Below, in pieces: positions 9,311 through 17,361 of a stretch of 64,000 nt of DNA. The stretch is taken from positions 1 through 64,000 of the forward strand of contig JAGWTR010000007.1 of NCBI GenBank assembly GCA_028868855.1, read 5' to 3'. A program made the translations under genes and the position numbers. A model generated the notes under the pieces. It made no database searches. It saw only the letters and a list, made by a program, of their open reading frames with translations, and had not been told where the DNA came from. Each line of letters begins with the position of its first letter. The stretch's first letter is position 1. The stretch comes from Burkholderiales bacterium. GTDB taxonomy: Bacteria; Pseudomonadota; Gammaproteobacteria; Burkholderiales; Burkholderiaceae_C.

Positions 9311-9561
9311 TTGGGCACCTCTCGTTGATCAGGCTACGGCCCCTCGGGTGAGCTTGCAACCCCGCCAGCTACTTGGCTGCATCCGACCGAGGAGGAGTCG
9401 GATAAGCGGTTGAGCAATGCCACCCGCACATACAACTCCGTCAGCATGGTGAAGCTGCGCGCCATCGTGCCATCGGCCTAGTTCCCGCGATGCTACAGGC
9501 CCGCGATGCCCATGGCCAATAGGCGCCACAGCGGCAAAAGCCTTGCGATACCGAGAACCTT
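9311..9561. other. Intergenic stretch with a possible gene remnant
   Basis: No complete gene is visible. On the + strand the frame ending in TAG at 9479-9481 is open from 9329 and reads as a polar, protein-like tail ending in SVSMVKLRAIVPSA, but it has no plausible start and no family I recognise. It may be the eroded end of a gene truncated by rearrangement. The leader of the small membrane-protein gene on the - strand also lies here. Confidence 0.3.
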
Positions 9562-10158
9562 TCAGGACTCCGCCGATGGCAACTCAACGCTTTTTGCGAG
9601 GGCTGCAGCCGAGCCTGGCTTGGCGGACTTTTTGACAAGTCTTTTCTTAGGCGCTATGTCGCCAGCTCTCTCCGTGACGTTCGCAAACTTAGAGGTCTTG
9701 TTCGCTGCAGTCTTCCTCGCCAAGGCATTCTTTTTGGTTGCGGCCGCCTTCTTGGCCGGGGCCTTCTTCCCGTTCACCTTCCCAGACGACTTCACGGGAG
9801 GCACAGCCGCCGGCTTCCTCTTGCCAACCAAATATTCTTCGAGATTTTTCCCAGCTGAGAGCAAGTCATGAATCCACTGCGGCCGCTTGCCAACGCCATG
9901 CCAGGTGTTGCCCTTTTCATCTGCGAATTTGGCCGGTTTGTCCGCAGCTGCCTTTTTCGGTTTGGGTGACTTTCGTGACTGAAGCACAGTGCTTTTTCCT
10001 ACGGCATCACTGGACGAACTGCCGAAAAGGTCGTCGACCGTCAATCCGTGCTGAGCAATGTCCTTCTTGATGCGCGAGATGACTGTGAACTGAATAGACT
10101 CGGCCTGCTTTTGAAGCTTCTCGATTTGGTTCTTGATCTTCGATAGAGACGTTGCCAT
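9562..10158 (-). CDS. H-NS-family nucleoid protein with a lysine/alanine-rich tail
   Basis: A protein of 198 residues. Residues 1-45 form a coiled-coil oligomerisation segment (IKNQIEKLQKQAESI). Residues 76-111 are the H-NS-type DNA-binding domain of betaproteobacterial (Bv3F/MvaT-like) form, with TWHGVGKRPQWI at 85-96. Residues 112-198 are an extra basic tail with KKAPAKKAAATKKNALARKT and further Lys/Ala runs, like histone H1-type AlgP/HctB tails. Typical proteins of this group are about 100 residues and stop after the DNA-binding domain. H-NS-like proteins carried on conjugative elements are known to silence the element's genes and lower its cost. The role of the tail is inference. Confidence 0.85.
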   Translation of the reverse strand: MATSLSKIKNQIEKLQKQAESIQFTVISRIKKDIAQHGLTVDDLFGSSSSDAVGKSTVLQSRKSPKPKKAAADKPAKFADEKGNTWHGVGKRPQWIHDLLSAGKNLEEYLVGKRKPAAVPPVKSSGKVNGKKAPAKKAAATKKNALARKTAANKTSKFANVTERAGDIAPKKRLVKKSAKPGSAAALAKSVELPSAES

Positions 10159-10435
10159 GCGGAGACTCCATTCAATGTTGAGAGGTAGAGTCTATACACG
10201 GAATGCAAGCTGCAACAGTCCAACCAGAGACTAGAGGGGCTCAGGCTGGTTGCTGCCGCGTGGGATTTGACAACGAATGTCTCCGCTTGCCCAATGATGA
10301 AATCGGAGGCTGCCGCCAGCCTAAGGCAGGTCTACGCTGGAACCTGACATTGGCTAGTGGCGATCAATATGGCCATCAAGAGGCCCATCCCAGCGTCAAC
10401 TTTGTGGCACAGCCTGGTACTCACGCTCCCGGCCA
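10159..10435. other. Intergenic stretch upstream of the H-NS-like gene
   Basis: This 277-base stretch holds the 5' flank of the H-NS-like gene (transcribed leftward) and runs into the left end of the RIT element. A TATAGACT sequence about 30 bases upstream of ATG 10158 on the - strand could be a -10 box, but no matching -35 is convincing. No open frame with recognisable content is present. Confidence 0.4.
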
Positions 10436-10463
10436 CTATGTATAGGACTCAACTATGCGTAGT
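10436..10463 (+). repeat. Left terminal inverted repeat of the RIT element
   Basis: These 28 bases are the exact reverse complement of 13912-13939. Each copy contains two short dyads, the outer CTATGTATAG and the inner CTATGCGTAG, separated by GACTCAA, which resembles paired binding arms for a tyrosine recombinase. The match stops at both borders (A against C outside, C against T inside). Confidence 0.95.
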
Positions 10464-10531
10464 CGCACCTCGCCCAGCATGGCCGTCTGCTTGGTTGAAG
10501 AACGCGCTGAAGCGTGGTGCGCTTTGCATAG

Positions 10532-11554
10532 TTACAGGGTCTGCAGGAACCTCATCAAGTCGTCGCTGGCACGGAAGCGCTTGAGCTTGATGTCCGGCGC
10601 CTCAAGCCTGGCGAGTGCCTTCTCCTTCATCTCTAGGTTGGCCTCGACGTAGCGGTGCGTCGTGTTCGTGCTCTCATGGCCAAGCCATAGTGCGATCACG
10701 TTGAACGGCACACCGCTTTGCAGCAGGTGCATTGCTGTCGTGTGCCTCAACGTGTGCGGCGAGACACGCTTGGTCTTTAGGCTCGGCAGTTCTGCGGCCG
10801 CCCTGCCCACGGCTAGCGCCAGTCGCTGCGCCACGTTGCACCGGGTCATAGGATTGCCGGATCGGTTTGGCAGCAATGCAGCCGAACCGCGCAGTTGCGG
10901 GTTGGCATGCAACCAGGCCCGGATGGCTGCGGCGGTGGACTTCCAAAGAGGCACCGAGCGATCCTTGCGCCCCTTGCCGTGCAAGTGCACGCATGCCGCA
11001 CCGTCCAGCACCACGTCGACGACGCGCACCCCGACGATCTCCGACACGCGCGCGCCGGTGTTGTACAGCAGGCTTAGCAGCAGATGGTCGCGCTGCGACG
11101 TCCACTCGGTGCCAGGCTGCCCCAGCACGGCGATCATCTCGGGCCTGGTTAGATGTCCCAGCAGCGGCCGCTCGAAGCGCTTCATCGGCACGGCCATCGC
11201 TCGCTCGACGACGTGCAACGCCGTCACGTCGCGTCGACCAGCGAACTTCAAGAACGCCCGCAATGCCGTGAGCCGCAGGTTGCGGCTGCGCACCGAGTTG
11301 TGCCGCTCCCGCTCCAGGTAGGCCAGGAACTTGAGGATCAACTCCGGCGTAATGTCCATGAGCTGCATGGCCATCGGCGGCTTGCCCAGGTGCTGGGTGG
11401 CATACCCGAGGAACAGGGTCATCGAGTCGCGGTAGCAGGCCACTGTGCGTGGGCTGAGCGCGCGCTGTGCGACCAGGTACTCGGTGAAGAACTGCTGCAC
11501 CAGCGCCGGGAAGCTTGGCGGGGAGCCCTTGCGGTTGGGGTGCGCGTCACTCAT
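10532..11554 (-). CDS. ritC: RIT element tyrosine recombinase, third gene (RitC)
   Basis: A site-specific recombinase of 340 residues. An N-terminal SAM-like core-binding domain (FFTEYLVAQRALSPRTVACY) is followed by the catalytic domain with the first arginine in YNTGARVSEIVGV, the HTLRHTTAMHLLQSG box, and WLGHESTNTTHRYVEANLE with the final histidine and the nucleophilic tyrosine. All catalytic positions are kept. It begins within the end of ritB, with ATG 11554 eight bases upstream of the ritB stop end, so translation is probably coupled. The protein resembles XerD-like recombinases; the RIT assignment comes from the trio arrangement and flanking repeats. Confidence 0.9.
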   Translation of the reverse strand: MSDAHPNRKGSPPSFPALVQQFFTEYLVAQRALSPRTVACYRDSMTLFLGYATQHLGKPPMAMQLMDITPELILKFLAYLERERHNSVRSRNLRLTALRAFLKFAGRRDVTALHVVERAMAVPMKRFERPLLGHLTRPEMIAVLGQPGTEWTSQRDHLLLSLLYNTGARVSEIVGVRVVDVVLDGAACVHLHGKGRKDRSVPLWKSTAAAIRAWLHANPQLRGSAALLPNRSGNPMTRCNVAQRLALAVGRAAAELPSLKTKRVSPHTLRHTTAMHLLQSGVPFNVIALWLGHESTNTTHRYVEANLEMKEKALARLEAPDIKLKRFRASDDLMRFLQTL

Positions 11555-12512
11555 GGCTGAGCTCCGGCATGCAAGACTCGAAGCGCTGAGCGGCCACTGC
11601 CAGCAATTCCGGCACGGCCTGCAGGTACCAGTAGGTGTTGGTCACCATCGCGTGCCCGACGTAGGTCGACAACGACAGCATCGCCTCATCCACGTCGATG
11701 CCCTGTTGCTGCCACAGCAGGATGCGCCTGACCACGAAGGTATGCCTCAGGTCATGGATGCGCGGCGCATGGTGCGTGCCGCGATTGACCCACCCCAGTT
11801 CGCTGCGCAGCATGGCGAAGACGCGCTCCACTTGGTGCCCGCTGATCGGCTTGCCGAACAGACGACCCCGTGTGCCGATGAAGAAAGGCGCGTTATCGTC
11901 GCGTGAGGCGCCAGCCACGTCCCGCGTCCAGCGGTACTGACCCAACACCTTGGCCGTGCTCGGATGCAGCGGTACTTGGCGCGACTTTGCGAACTTCGTG
12001 CGCCGGATGGTCAGCATGCCGCGCCTGAGGTCTACGTCGCTCAGGGTGAGCGACAGCGCCTCTGACAGGCGCAGACCGCAGCTGGCAATCAAGCCGAACA
12101 GCGTCTCGTACACCAGGCCTCGCAGGCCTGGACTGGGGCCGAGTTCGCGCGCGGCGGCCAGCAACTGCTGCACTTCCTCTTGGCTGTAGATGTGCGGCGC
12201 TTGCCGCTCAGGCAGCCGTCCGAAGATCGTGTCGTCGGGCACCTCGGTGGCGGGCTCGAACTGCTGCATCCAGCGTGCGAAGGAGCGCAAGTGCTTCAAC
12301 CGCCTGGCCCAGGTTCGGGGATCAACGCTGGCATGGCTGTCAAGCCGTGCCCAATGGGCCATGACCTCCAGGGTCAGGGGACCGCGGTGGCGCGTACGGC
12401 GAACGTAGTCGGCCAAGCTACGCAGGCTGTAGGCGGTCGAACGCAACTGGAAGCCCAGGGTGCGACGCTCCGTGAGGTAGCGCTCCACGAGCGCGGTCAG
12501 GCCGATCGTCAT
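11547..12512 (-). CDS. ritB: RIT element tyrosine recombinase, second gene (RitB)
   Basis: A recombinase of 321 residues from ATG 12512, which overlaps the ritA stop as ATGA. A longer start at 12554 is possible but would run deep into ritA. The N-terminus (LVERYLTERRTLGFQLRST) is a core-binding domain. Catalytic residues lie in ASCGLRLSEALSL, in RIHDLRHTFVVRRIL and in YVGHAMVTNTYWYLQ. In RIT elements the middle recombinase is a distinct subfamily from the two outer ones, and all three are thought to act together. Their separate tasks are not established. Confidence 0.9.
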   Translation of the reverse strand: MTIGLTALVERYLTERRTLGFQLRSTAYSLRSLADYVRRTRHRGPLTLEVMAHWARLDSHASVDPRTWARRLKHLRSFARWMQQFEPATEVPDDTIFGRLPERQAPHIYSQEEVQQLLAAARELGPSPGLRGLVYETLFGLIASCGLRLSEALSLTLSDVDLRRGMLTIRRTKFAKSRQVPLHPSTAKVLGQYRWTRDVAGASRDDNAPFFIGTRGRLFGKPISGHQVERVFAMLRSELGWVNRGTHHAPRIHDLRHTFVVRRILLWQQQGIDVDEAMLSLSTYVGHAMVTNTYWYLQAVPELLAVAAQRFESCMPELSHE

Positions 12513-13789
12513 GATGCCCTCCCGGCGGTGGCGGCCACGGGCTTCCAGGGCCAAGGCAGGGCCACTTCGACGAGGCGGCCACTATCGAGCTTGGCGTAGA
12601 TCAGCGTCGTGTTCAGCGATCGGTGCCGAAGCACGTCGGCCACCTCCTTGAGCGAGGAGCCGCCAGCCAGCAGACGGCTGGCCATCGTGTGACGCAGCAG
12701 GTGCGCGCGCGTGTGTGGCAGGCCAGCGCGCGCATAGGCCTGGCGGATGGTCTTGCGCACGAGATCCGGTCCGATCGGCTGTTCCCGCGGCGTCATGTGC
12801 CGAGCGAAGACCATCCGGTGCTGGGTCTTGGGCCGCTCGTTGCGAAGGTACGCGGCGATGGCCGCCCCTGTCGCTTCAGGCAAGGGCATCACGTCTTCAC
12901 GCCGACCCTTGGTGTGGCGCAGCGTGATGGTGCCAGCTTCCCAGTCGATGTCGTCCAGGTTCAATCGTGCAACCTCGCCGCTACGCAGGCCCAGATCAAG
13001 CGCGCAGCGCACCATGGCGTCGGCACGCAGCATCGACGGGCCGCTCTGGCCAAGGGTTGCCTCAAGTTGTTCGACCTCTGCTGGCTCCAGCGACTTGGGC
13101 AACGATGCGAGTTGCCAATTCGCCGGATAGGCCAGGGCACCAACCAGCGCATGGGTCCGATCGCCCAGCGTCGCGCGCCAGCGGAAGTAGCCGCGCAGGG
13201 CCGAGACCACAGCGCCCAGGCTCGACGGCGTCTTGTAGTTCTTGGCCTGCGTGGCGAAGAAGCGGCGCACGTGCTCCGCTGTGATGACCTCGAACCGAAT
13301 GGTGTCGTCTCCGAAGTGCTTGCGCAGCAACGCCGAGACCAGGCGCAGCGCGCCTTCGCGGGTCTTCGTTGCAAGCCCCCGCACCTGCTCCATGTGCTGG
13401 TCGTAGCGGCGCAGCTCCTGGGCCACAGGTGTCATGTCCACCGGCTTGGGCGCGATGGCGTTGGCAGCGCGCAGCACGACCAGCAGGTGGCCCAGCGCGG
13501 CGCGCACGGTGGTCGGGTAACGCGCACTCGTCACGCAGCGGCAGCCGGGCAGATGATGTTCGAGGAACTCGGCTACAAGGCTCTCGCCGACGTCGGCCAG
13601 GCGCTTGTTCGCCTGCTTCATCCACATCGACAGGTGCACCACCGCCGCCTCGCAACTGCGTACATAGCCGGCGGCATTGCCGCGTTCGACAAGGTACGCA
13701 CAGTACGCCTGCGTGTGCCGCTCCAACTGAGCGCAGCCGCGAGAGCGGCCTGAATGATGTTCGGATCGTGACGAAAGCTTTGTGCGCAT
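12509..13789 (-). CDS. ritA: RIT element tyrosine recombinase, first gene (RitA)
   Basis: A recombinase of 426 residues from ATG 13789, chosen because GGAG lies six bases upstream; a GTG at 13822 would add 11 residues. It is the longest of the trio. The catalytic domain shows LDLGLRSGEVARLNLDD with the first arginine, HLLRHTMASRLLAGG, and VLRHRSLNTTLIYAKLD with the tyrosine nucleophile, so it is intact. It is the first gene of the RIT operon. The promoter should lie in the roughly 120 bases up to the inverted repeat at 13912, where a further copy of CTATGTATAG (13836-13845) is found. Confidence 0.9.
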   Translation of the reverse strand: MRTKLSSRSEHHSGRSRGCAQLERHTQAYCAYLVERGNAAGYVRSCEAAVVHLSMWMKQANKRLADVGESLVAEFLEHHLPGCRCVTSARYPTTVRAALGHLLVVLRAANAIAPKPVDMTPVAQELRRYDQHMEQVRGLATKTREGALRLVSALLRKHFGDDTIRFEVITAEHVRRFFATQAKNYKTPSSLGAVVSALRGYFRWRATLGDRTHALVGALAYPANWQLASLPKSLEPAEVEQLEATLGQSGPSMLRADAMVRCALDLGLRSGEVARLNLDDIDWEAGTITLRHTKGRREDVMPLPEATGAAIAAYLRNERPKTQHRMVFARHMTPREQPIGPDLVRKTIRQAYARAGLPHTRAHLLRHTMASRLLAGGSSLKEVADVLRHRSLNTTLIYAKLDSGRLVEVALPWPWKPVAATAGRAS

Positions 13790-14145
13790 GGCAATCTCCA
13801 GGTTGTGGAGCCACCAGTGCACCTGAGCGCGAGGACTATGTATAGATGCTCAAAGCATCGGGCTCGCGGGGGCCGCGTCTTGATTGGTCAGCGGCCATCA
13901 GGCGGCGGGCAACTACGCATAGTTGAGTCCTATACATAGGGGTCGGTTACGGCCGCATGGCAGGCCTGGAGTGAACCGAAATGAGAGGGTTTTTTGAGTG
14001 GAGCACGCACAGGCACAGGAGCAATACAAAGCGCCGAAATCAAGCTGCAGCGGTCTTGTAGGCTGCAACCGCGAGCTTCTGTCAACAAATCTTGGGTACT
14101 CATGGTTTATAAAACAGAGCGTCTCAATTCGTTGGAGGAAGGTTC
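13790..14145. other. Non-coding stretch holding the RIT right end and the PLD gene leader
   Basis: The left part is the upstream region of ritA, with an internal CTATGTATAG at 13836-13845 followed by a small ATGC/GCAT dyad, and then the RIT terminal repeat at 13912-13939. The right part (13940-14145) is the flank of the PLD gene; an AT-rich TTATAAAA around 14107 may be a -10 box and a strong GGAGGAAGG lies before ATG 14146. No protein-coding content is seen. Confidence 0.6.
13912..13939 (-). repeat. Right terminal inverted repeat of the RIT element
   Basis: Exact 28-base reverse complement of 10436-10463. Together the two copies delimit the RIT element. Confidence 0.95.
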
Positions 14146-15915
14146 ATGCAGAACGCTATTGCTTTCGCAGACAACGACATCATCGTTGTCGCCTGGAGCT
14201 ACGGGCATAAGCTGCCCGACTGCATGGGTTTCGCGGTGTACCGAATCGACGCTGCTGGCAATGAGACGGTCCTGCCGTCCATGGCGGTGTTCCCTGGATT
14301 TAAGCGCAAGCCAGGCCAGACGACTGCGGATTTTCCCGTGCAAAAGTTCTATTGGAAGGACCCTTATGCTCGGCTGGTCGCCAATAAAACCGGCTCGCGC
14401 AAATTCCGCTACAAAGTCGTGCCTCTGGCTGGCAAGCCCGGATCCTTGAAGCCCATGGCTGTCGGCTTCGCCGTGTCAAATGAAGTGGAGATCACGCCGC
14501 ATCTTTCTGACAGCCTCGCAGCCTATTTCAATCGGGGCATTATTTCGACGCAGCATGTGTCAGATGCGCTTGGCGCCGACAAGCCATCGAAGGGCAAACT
14601 GCTCAAGCGGGTCGCGAATGAGGCCGACAGCTTGCGCGCCGATCTGGCGGGCGACATGATTCAAGCCCTGACTGGCTTCGTGGCCGAGGCACAGGCGGGT
14701 GGTGATCTCTATTGCGCGCTTTATGAGTTGGGCGACGACCAACTCATCAATGCTCTGGCTGGCCTGAAATCCCGCCTGCATGTCGTGTTGTCGAACCCGA
14801 AGGCAAGCGATGAACAGAGTCAGAGTGGCGAGACCGACGGCAACGTCACCTCGCGACAAACACTCAAAGATGCAGGGGCCGAGGTCGTTGACCGGATGCT
14901 GCCCAGCAACCAAATAGGGCACAACAAGTTCGCCGTGCTGGTGCAGAAGAAGAAGCCCGTCGCCGTGCTGTTCGGCTCGACCAACTGGACCGCGACCGGG
15001 CTTTGCACCCAGACCAACAACACGATCATCTGGCGTGATGCCGATCTGGCGGGCCGTTATCTCGACTACTGGAAGAAGCTTTCCGGTGACACGGCAGATG
15101 CCGCCGATGATCCGAAGGCGCTGCAGGGCAAGGATCTGCGCAGTTGGGACGCGAAGTCGAAAGCCTTCAAACTCGACGGCGATGCGACCGTGACGAGCTG
15201 GTTCTCGCCGAACACGCCGGCGCTGCGCAAGAGCAAGCCTGCCAATGAAACGCGCCCGCCCGACATGGACGAAGTCGCGACCTTGATGCTGGGCGCGAAG
15301 CAGGCCATTCTGTTCCTGGCCTTTTATCCCGGCACTCCGAGCCTGGCTAATTGGGCAGCCGAGGCGCAAAAGGCGAACAAGAACCTGTTTGTACGTGGCT
15401 GCGTGACCAACCCGTCGGCCGCCGAAGGTTTCGCCTATGAACTCAAGGGCATGGTGCCACCCAAGAAGCAGAAGGGCGATCCACCCGGACCCCAAGATCC
15501 ACGCGTGATCGCAGCCGACGCCTTGGACAAGGTCGTGCCGGACGGCTGGAAGAAGGAAATCCTTAACGCTGGGTTCGCGGTGACGCACGACAAAATCATC
15601 GTCATCGATCCGTTCTCTGATGACTGCGTGGTCGTGACCGGCAGCCACAATCTTGGCTACAAGGCGTCATTCAACAACGACGAAAACCTTGTCATCGTGA
15701 AAGGCCAGCGCGCCTTGGCCGAGGCCTATGCGACACACGTACTGGACATCTATGACCATTTCTCATGGCGCTGGATGGTGCAGCGAGATGGCACCAAGGC
15801 AGACGCCAGCCTGAAGATCAAATCCGATGAATGGCAGTCCCGCTATTACAACGACGACGGCAGCATCAAGAATGCTCAGCTGCGATTCTGGCTATCGGCG
15901 CTGGCGTCTACCTGA
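14146..15915 (+). CDS. Phospholipase-D-superfamily protein, cargo of the conjugative element
   Basis: A protein of 589 residues with a very strong ribosome site (GGAGGAAGG) before ATG 14146 and no signal peptide, so it is probably cytoplasmic. Residues 1-120 look like a beta-rich fibronectin-III-type domain (IIVVAWSYGHKLPDCMGFAV and FPVQKFYWKD). Two PLD catalytic motifs follow: H259-N-K261 then GSTNWT, and H481-D-K483 with D488 then GSHNLG. The second is a full HxKx4D motif; in the first the aspartate position is Val266. PLD-fold enzymes with GSxN motifs include nucleases and phospholipases. Its place between a mobile element and the integrase suggests accessory, possibly defensive, cargo; the substrate is unknown. 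Confidence 0.85.
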   Translation: MQNAIAFADNDIIVVAWSYGHKLPDCMGFAVYRIDAAGNETVLPSMAVFPGFKRKPGQTTADFPVQKFYWKDPYARLVANKTGSRKFRYKVVPLAGKPGSLKPMAVGFAVSNEVEITPHLSDSLAAYFNRGIISTQHVSDALGADKPSKGKLLKRVANEADSLRADLAGDMIQALTGFVAEAQAGGDLYCALYELGDDQLINALAGLKSRLHVVLSNPKASDEQSQSGETDGNVTSRQTLKDAGAEVVDRMLPSNQIGHNKFAVLVQKKKPVAVLFGSTNWTATGLCTQTNNTIIWRDADLAGRYLDYWKKLSGDTADAADDPKALQGKDLRSWDAKSKAFKLDGDATVTSWFSPNTPALRKSKPANETRPPDMDEVATLMLGAKQAILFLAFYPGTPSLANWAAEAQKANKNLFVRGCVTNPSAAEGFAYELKGMVPPKKQKGDPPGPQDPRVIAADALDKVVPDGWKKEILNAGFAVTHDKIIVIDPFSDDCVVVTGSHNLGYKASFNNDENLVIVKGQRALAEAYATHVLDIYDHFSWRWMVQRDGTKADASLKIKSDEWQSRYYNDDGSIKNAQLRFWLSALAST

Positions 15916-15928
15916 GGGTCACATCAGG

Positions 15929-17260
15929 TCACGAAACGCTTGAATGGCCGACTGCCTTGCCTGTAGGCACTCCTGGCCCCATGGCCCGCTTGGCCTGCAA
16001 ACGCGATTGCATGATGCTCGGCTGACTGACGCCTTCTTCCAGCGCACAAAGCATTTGAGCCCAGGTTGTCAGCGCTGCCTTTCGATCCTCAAAGTAGTCG
16101 TACTTGTTGTAGACCCCTTCAACTTCACGCACCTTGTGGTTCAAGGCCCTCTCCGCCACAAACCGATCCACACCCAACGCCGCCATGTGTGTGCGAGCAG
16201 TGCGCCGCATGTCGTGAACAGTAAAGTGTTCCATGCCGTCCCTGGGCAAGCGCTTGAGCGCCACGTTCAACGTGTCAGGACTCACGTGACCGAAACGGTT
16301 TCTTCGGGCCATGCCGTTCTTTTGGCGAATCAGTCGCCGCGCAGGAAAAAGGAACTCGCTTCCACAGGCGAACACCCTGACCTCTTCGAGCCAGCTCAAC
16401 ACATGTGGTGCGAGGGGGATCTCGATTGCCAGCTTCATCTTGGTACGCGCCGGCTTGAGCGACCAAATGCCCTGTTGCAAGTCGAACTCTGCCCACCTCG
16501 CGGACAGCAACTCCATCTTTCGAACACACAGTGCCAGCAGCAGCCATACCGCCAATTCATTCTGGCGACCAAAGGATGCCGTTTCGCTCATGTCCTTTGC
16601 CAATCCGACCAGTTCATCTTTGGTGAGCCACCTCTCCCGCGACTCTTCGGTTCCACCTGCGTCGGACATCTCGAACCCATAGGCCGGGTTCGTCTCTATC
16701 CACTTCCGCTTCACCGCAAAGTGGAACATCCGGAACAGGTAGCGCAACGCATCATTCGCCACGGTAGGCGCCCCACCTTCGACGATCCTGGTCAAGACTT
16801 TGTCGATGTGGACGGGGCGCACCTCGTTGATCGGCAACCTGCCAATCACTGGATTGATGTGCAGACGCATGACGCGATGCACGACATCAGGATGCTTGTA
16901 TGACTTCTCGATGTGACGCTCATACCAAGCCATGCCGAGACCGGCGACGTCATGTCGCTCAACAGCGTTCAGCTTCTCGATGCGCTTTTCCACAGCCACA
17001 TCGACACCCTGTTGGATGCGAGCACGATTTTGGCGTGCCAGTTCCCGAGCGTCCTTGAGCGAAACATCCGGGTAGCGGCCCAGAACCTTTTCTCTGTTGG
17101 CTCCGCCAAAGCGATAGCGCAGGATCCAGGAGGCCTTGCCCTTGAGGGCTCCGGCGGTCGAGGCGACGAAGGTGAGCCCCCCGCCAATGCCCCGGTCAAC
17201 CGCGCCGGCATTCAGCCAGGCACGCAACGTCTTGTCAGTGACCCGTTCGGTGTCAGTCAT
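15929..17260 (-). CDS. P4-type tyrosine integrase of the conjugative element
   Basis: A protein of 443 residues from ATG 17260, with GGAG eight bases upstream; an in-frame TTG at 17305 would add 15 residues but lies within repeated sites. The N-terminal part is the arm-binding DUF4102-like domain (TLRAWLNAG, SWILRYRFGG, LGRYPDVSLKDARE). The catalytic domain has R247 in LCVRKMEL, H349-D-M-R352, and LNHKVREVEGVYNKYDY with His375 and nucleophile Tyr384. Such integrases drive integration and excision of genomic islands and conjugative elements. The gene points away from the chromosomal junction, as usual when int lies next to one attachment site. It is convergent with the PLD gene (13-base gap). 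Confidence 0.92.
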   Translation of the reverse strand: MTDTERVTDKTLRAWLNAGAVDRGIGGGLTFVASTAGALKGKASWILRYRFGGANREKVLGRYPDVSLKDARELARQNRARIQQGVDVAVEKRIEKLNAVERHDVAGLGMAWYERHIEKSYKHPDVVHRVMRLHINPVIGRLPINEVRPVHIDKVLTRIVEGGAPTVANDALRYLFRMFHFAVKRKWIETNPAYGFEMSDAGGTEESRERWLTKDELVGLAKDMSETASFGRQNELAVWLLLALCVRKMELLSARWAEFDLQQGIWSLKPARTKMKLAIEIPLAPHVLSWLEEVRVFACGSEFLFPARRLIRQKNGMARRNRFGHVSPDTLNVALKRLPRDGMEHFTVHDMRRTARTHMAALGVDRFVAERALNHKVREVEGVYNKYDYFEDRKAALTTWAQMLCALEEGVSQPSIMQSRLQAKRAMGPGVPTGKAVGHSSVS

Positions 17261-17293
17261 AGCGCGATCTCCACAGTGATTCACGAGGAACCT

Positions 17294-17361
17294 GTGGGGT
17301 AACAAATCGGGCGTTGACCCAAATCTGTGGGGTAAACGATTTACCCCACGATTTACCCCAC
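17294..17361. repeat. Four copies of GTGGGGTAA upstream of the integrase gene
   Basis: The nonamer GTGGGGTAA occurs at 17294-17302 and 17327-17335, and its complement at 17341-17349 and 17353-17361. The inner copies form an inverted repeat with a CGATTTACCCCAC direct duplication. Clustered sites of this kind next to an integrase gene are typical of arm-type binding sites for the integrase or operators for an excisionase/regulator. They sit between int and the chromosomal junction. Confidence 0.75.

Larger units (their letters stand above)
10436..13939 (-). mobile_element. RIT element (recombinase-in-trio), complete
   Basis: The element spans 3504 bases between two perfect 28-base inverted repeats and contains three overlapping tyrosine-recombinase genes read in the same direction. 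This is the defining layout of RIT elements known from many bacterial phyla, often on plasmids and genomic islands. All three recombinases keep the catalytic Arg, HxxR, His and Tyr residues, and no stop or frameshift is visible, so the element could be active. No obvious target duplication is seen. It sits in non-coding DNA of the conjugative element between the H-NS-like gene and the PLD gene. Confidence 0.92.

Noticed and set aside
9506-9871. 121-codon + strand frame opposite the H-NS-like gene
   Set aside because: Its Phe/Ala pattern is the reverse image of the Lys/Ala tail; the - strand protein has a true H-NS domain.
12623-13753. 376-codon open frame opposite ritA
   Set aside because: Antisense shadow of an intact recombinase with catalytic residues.
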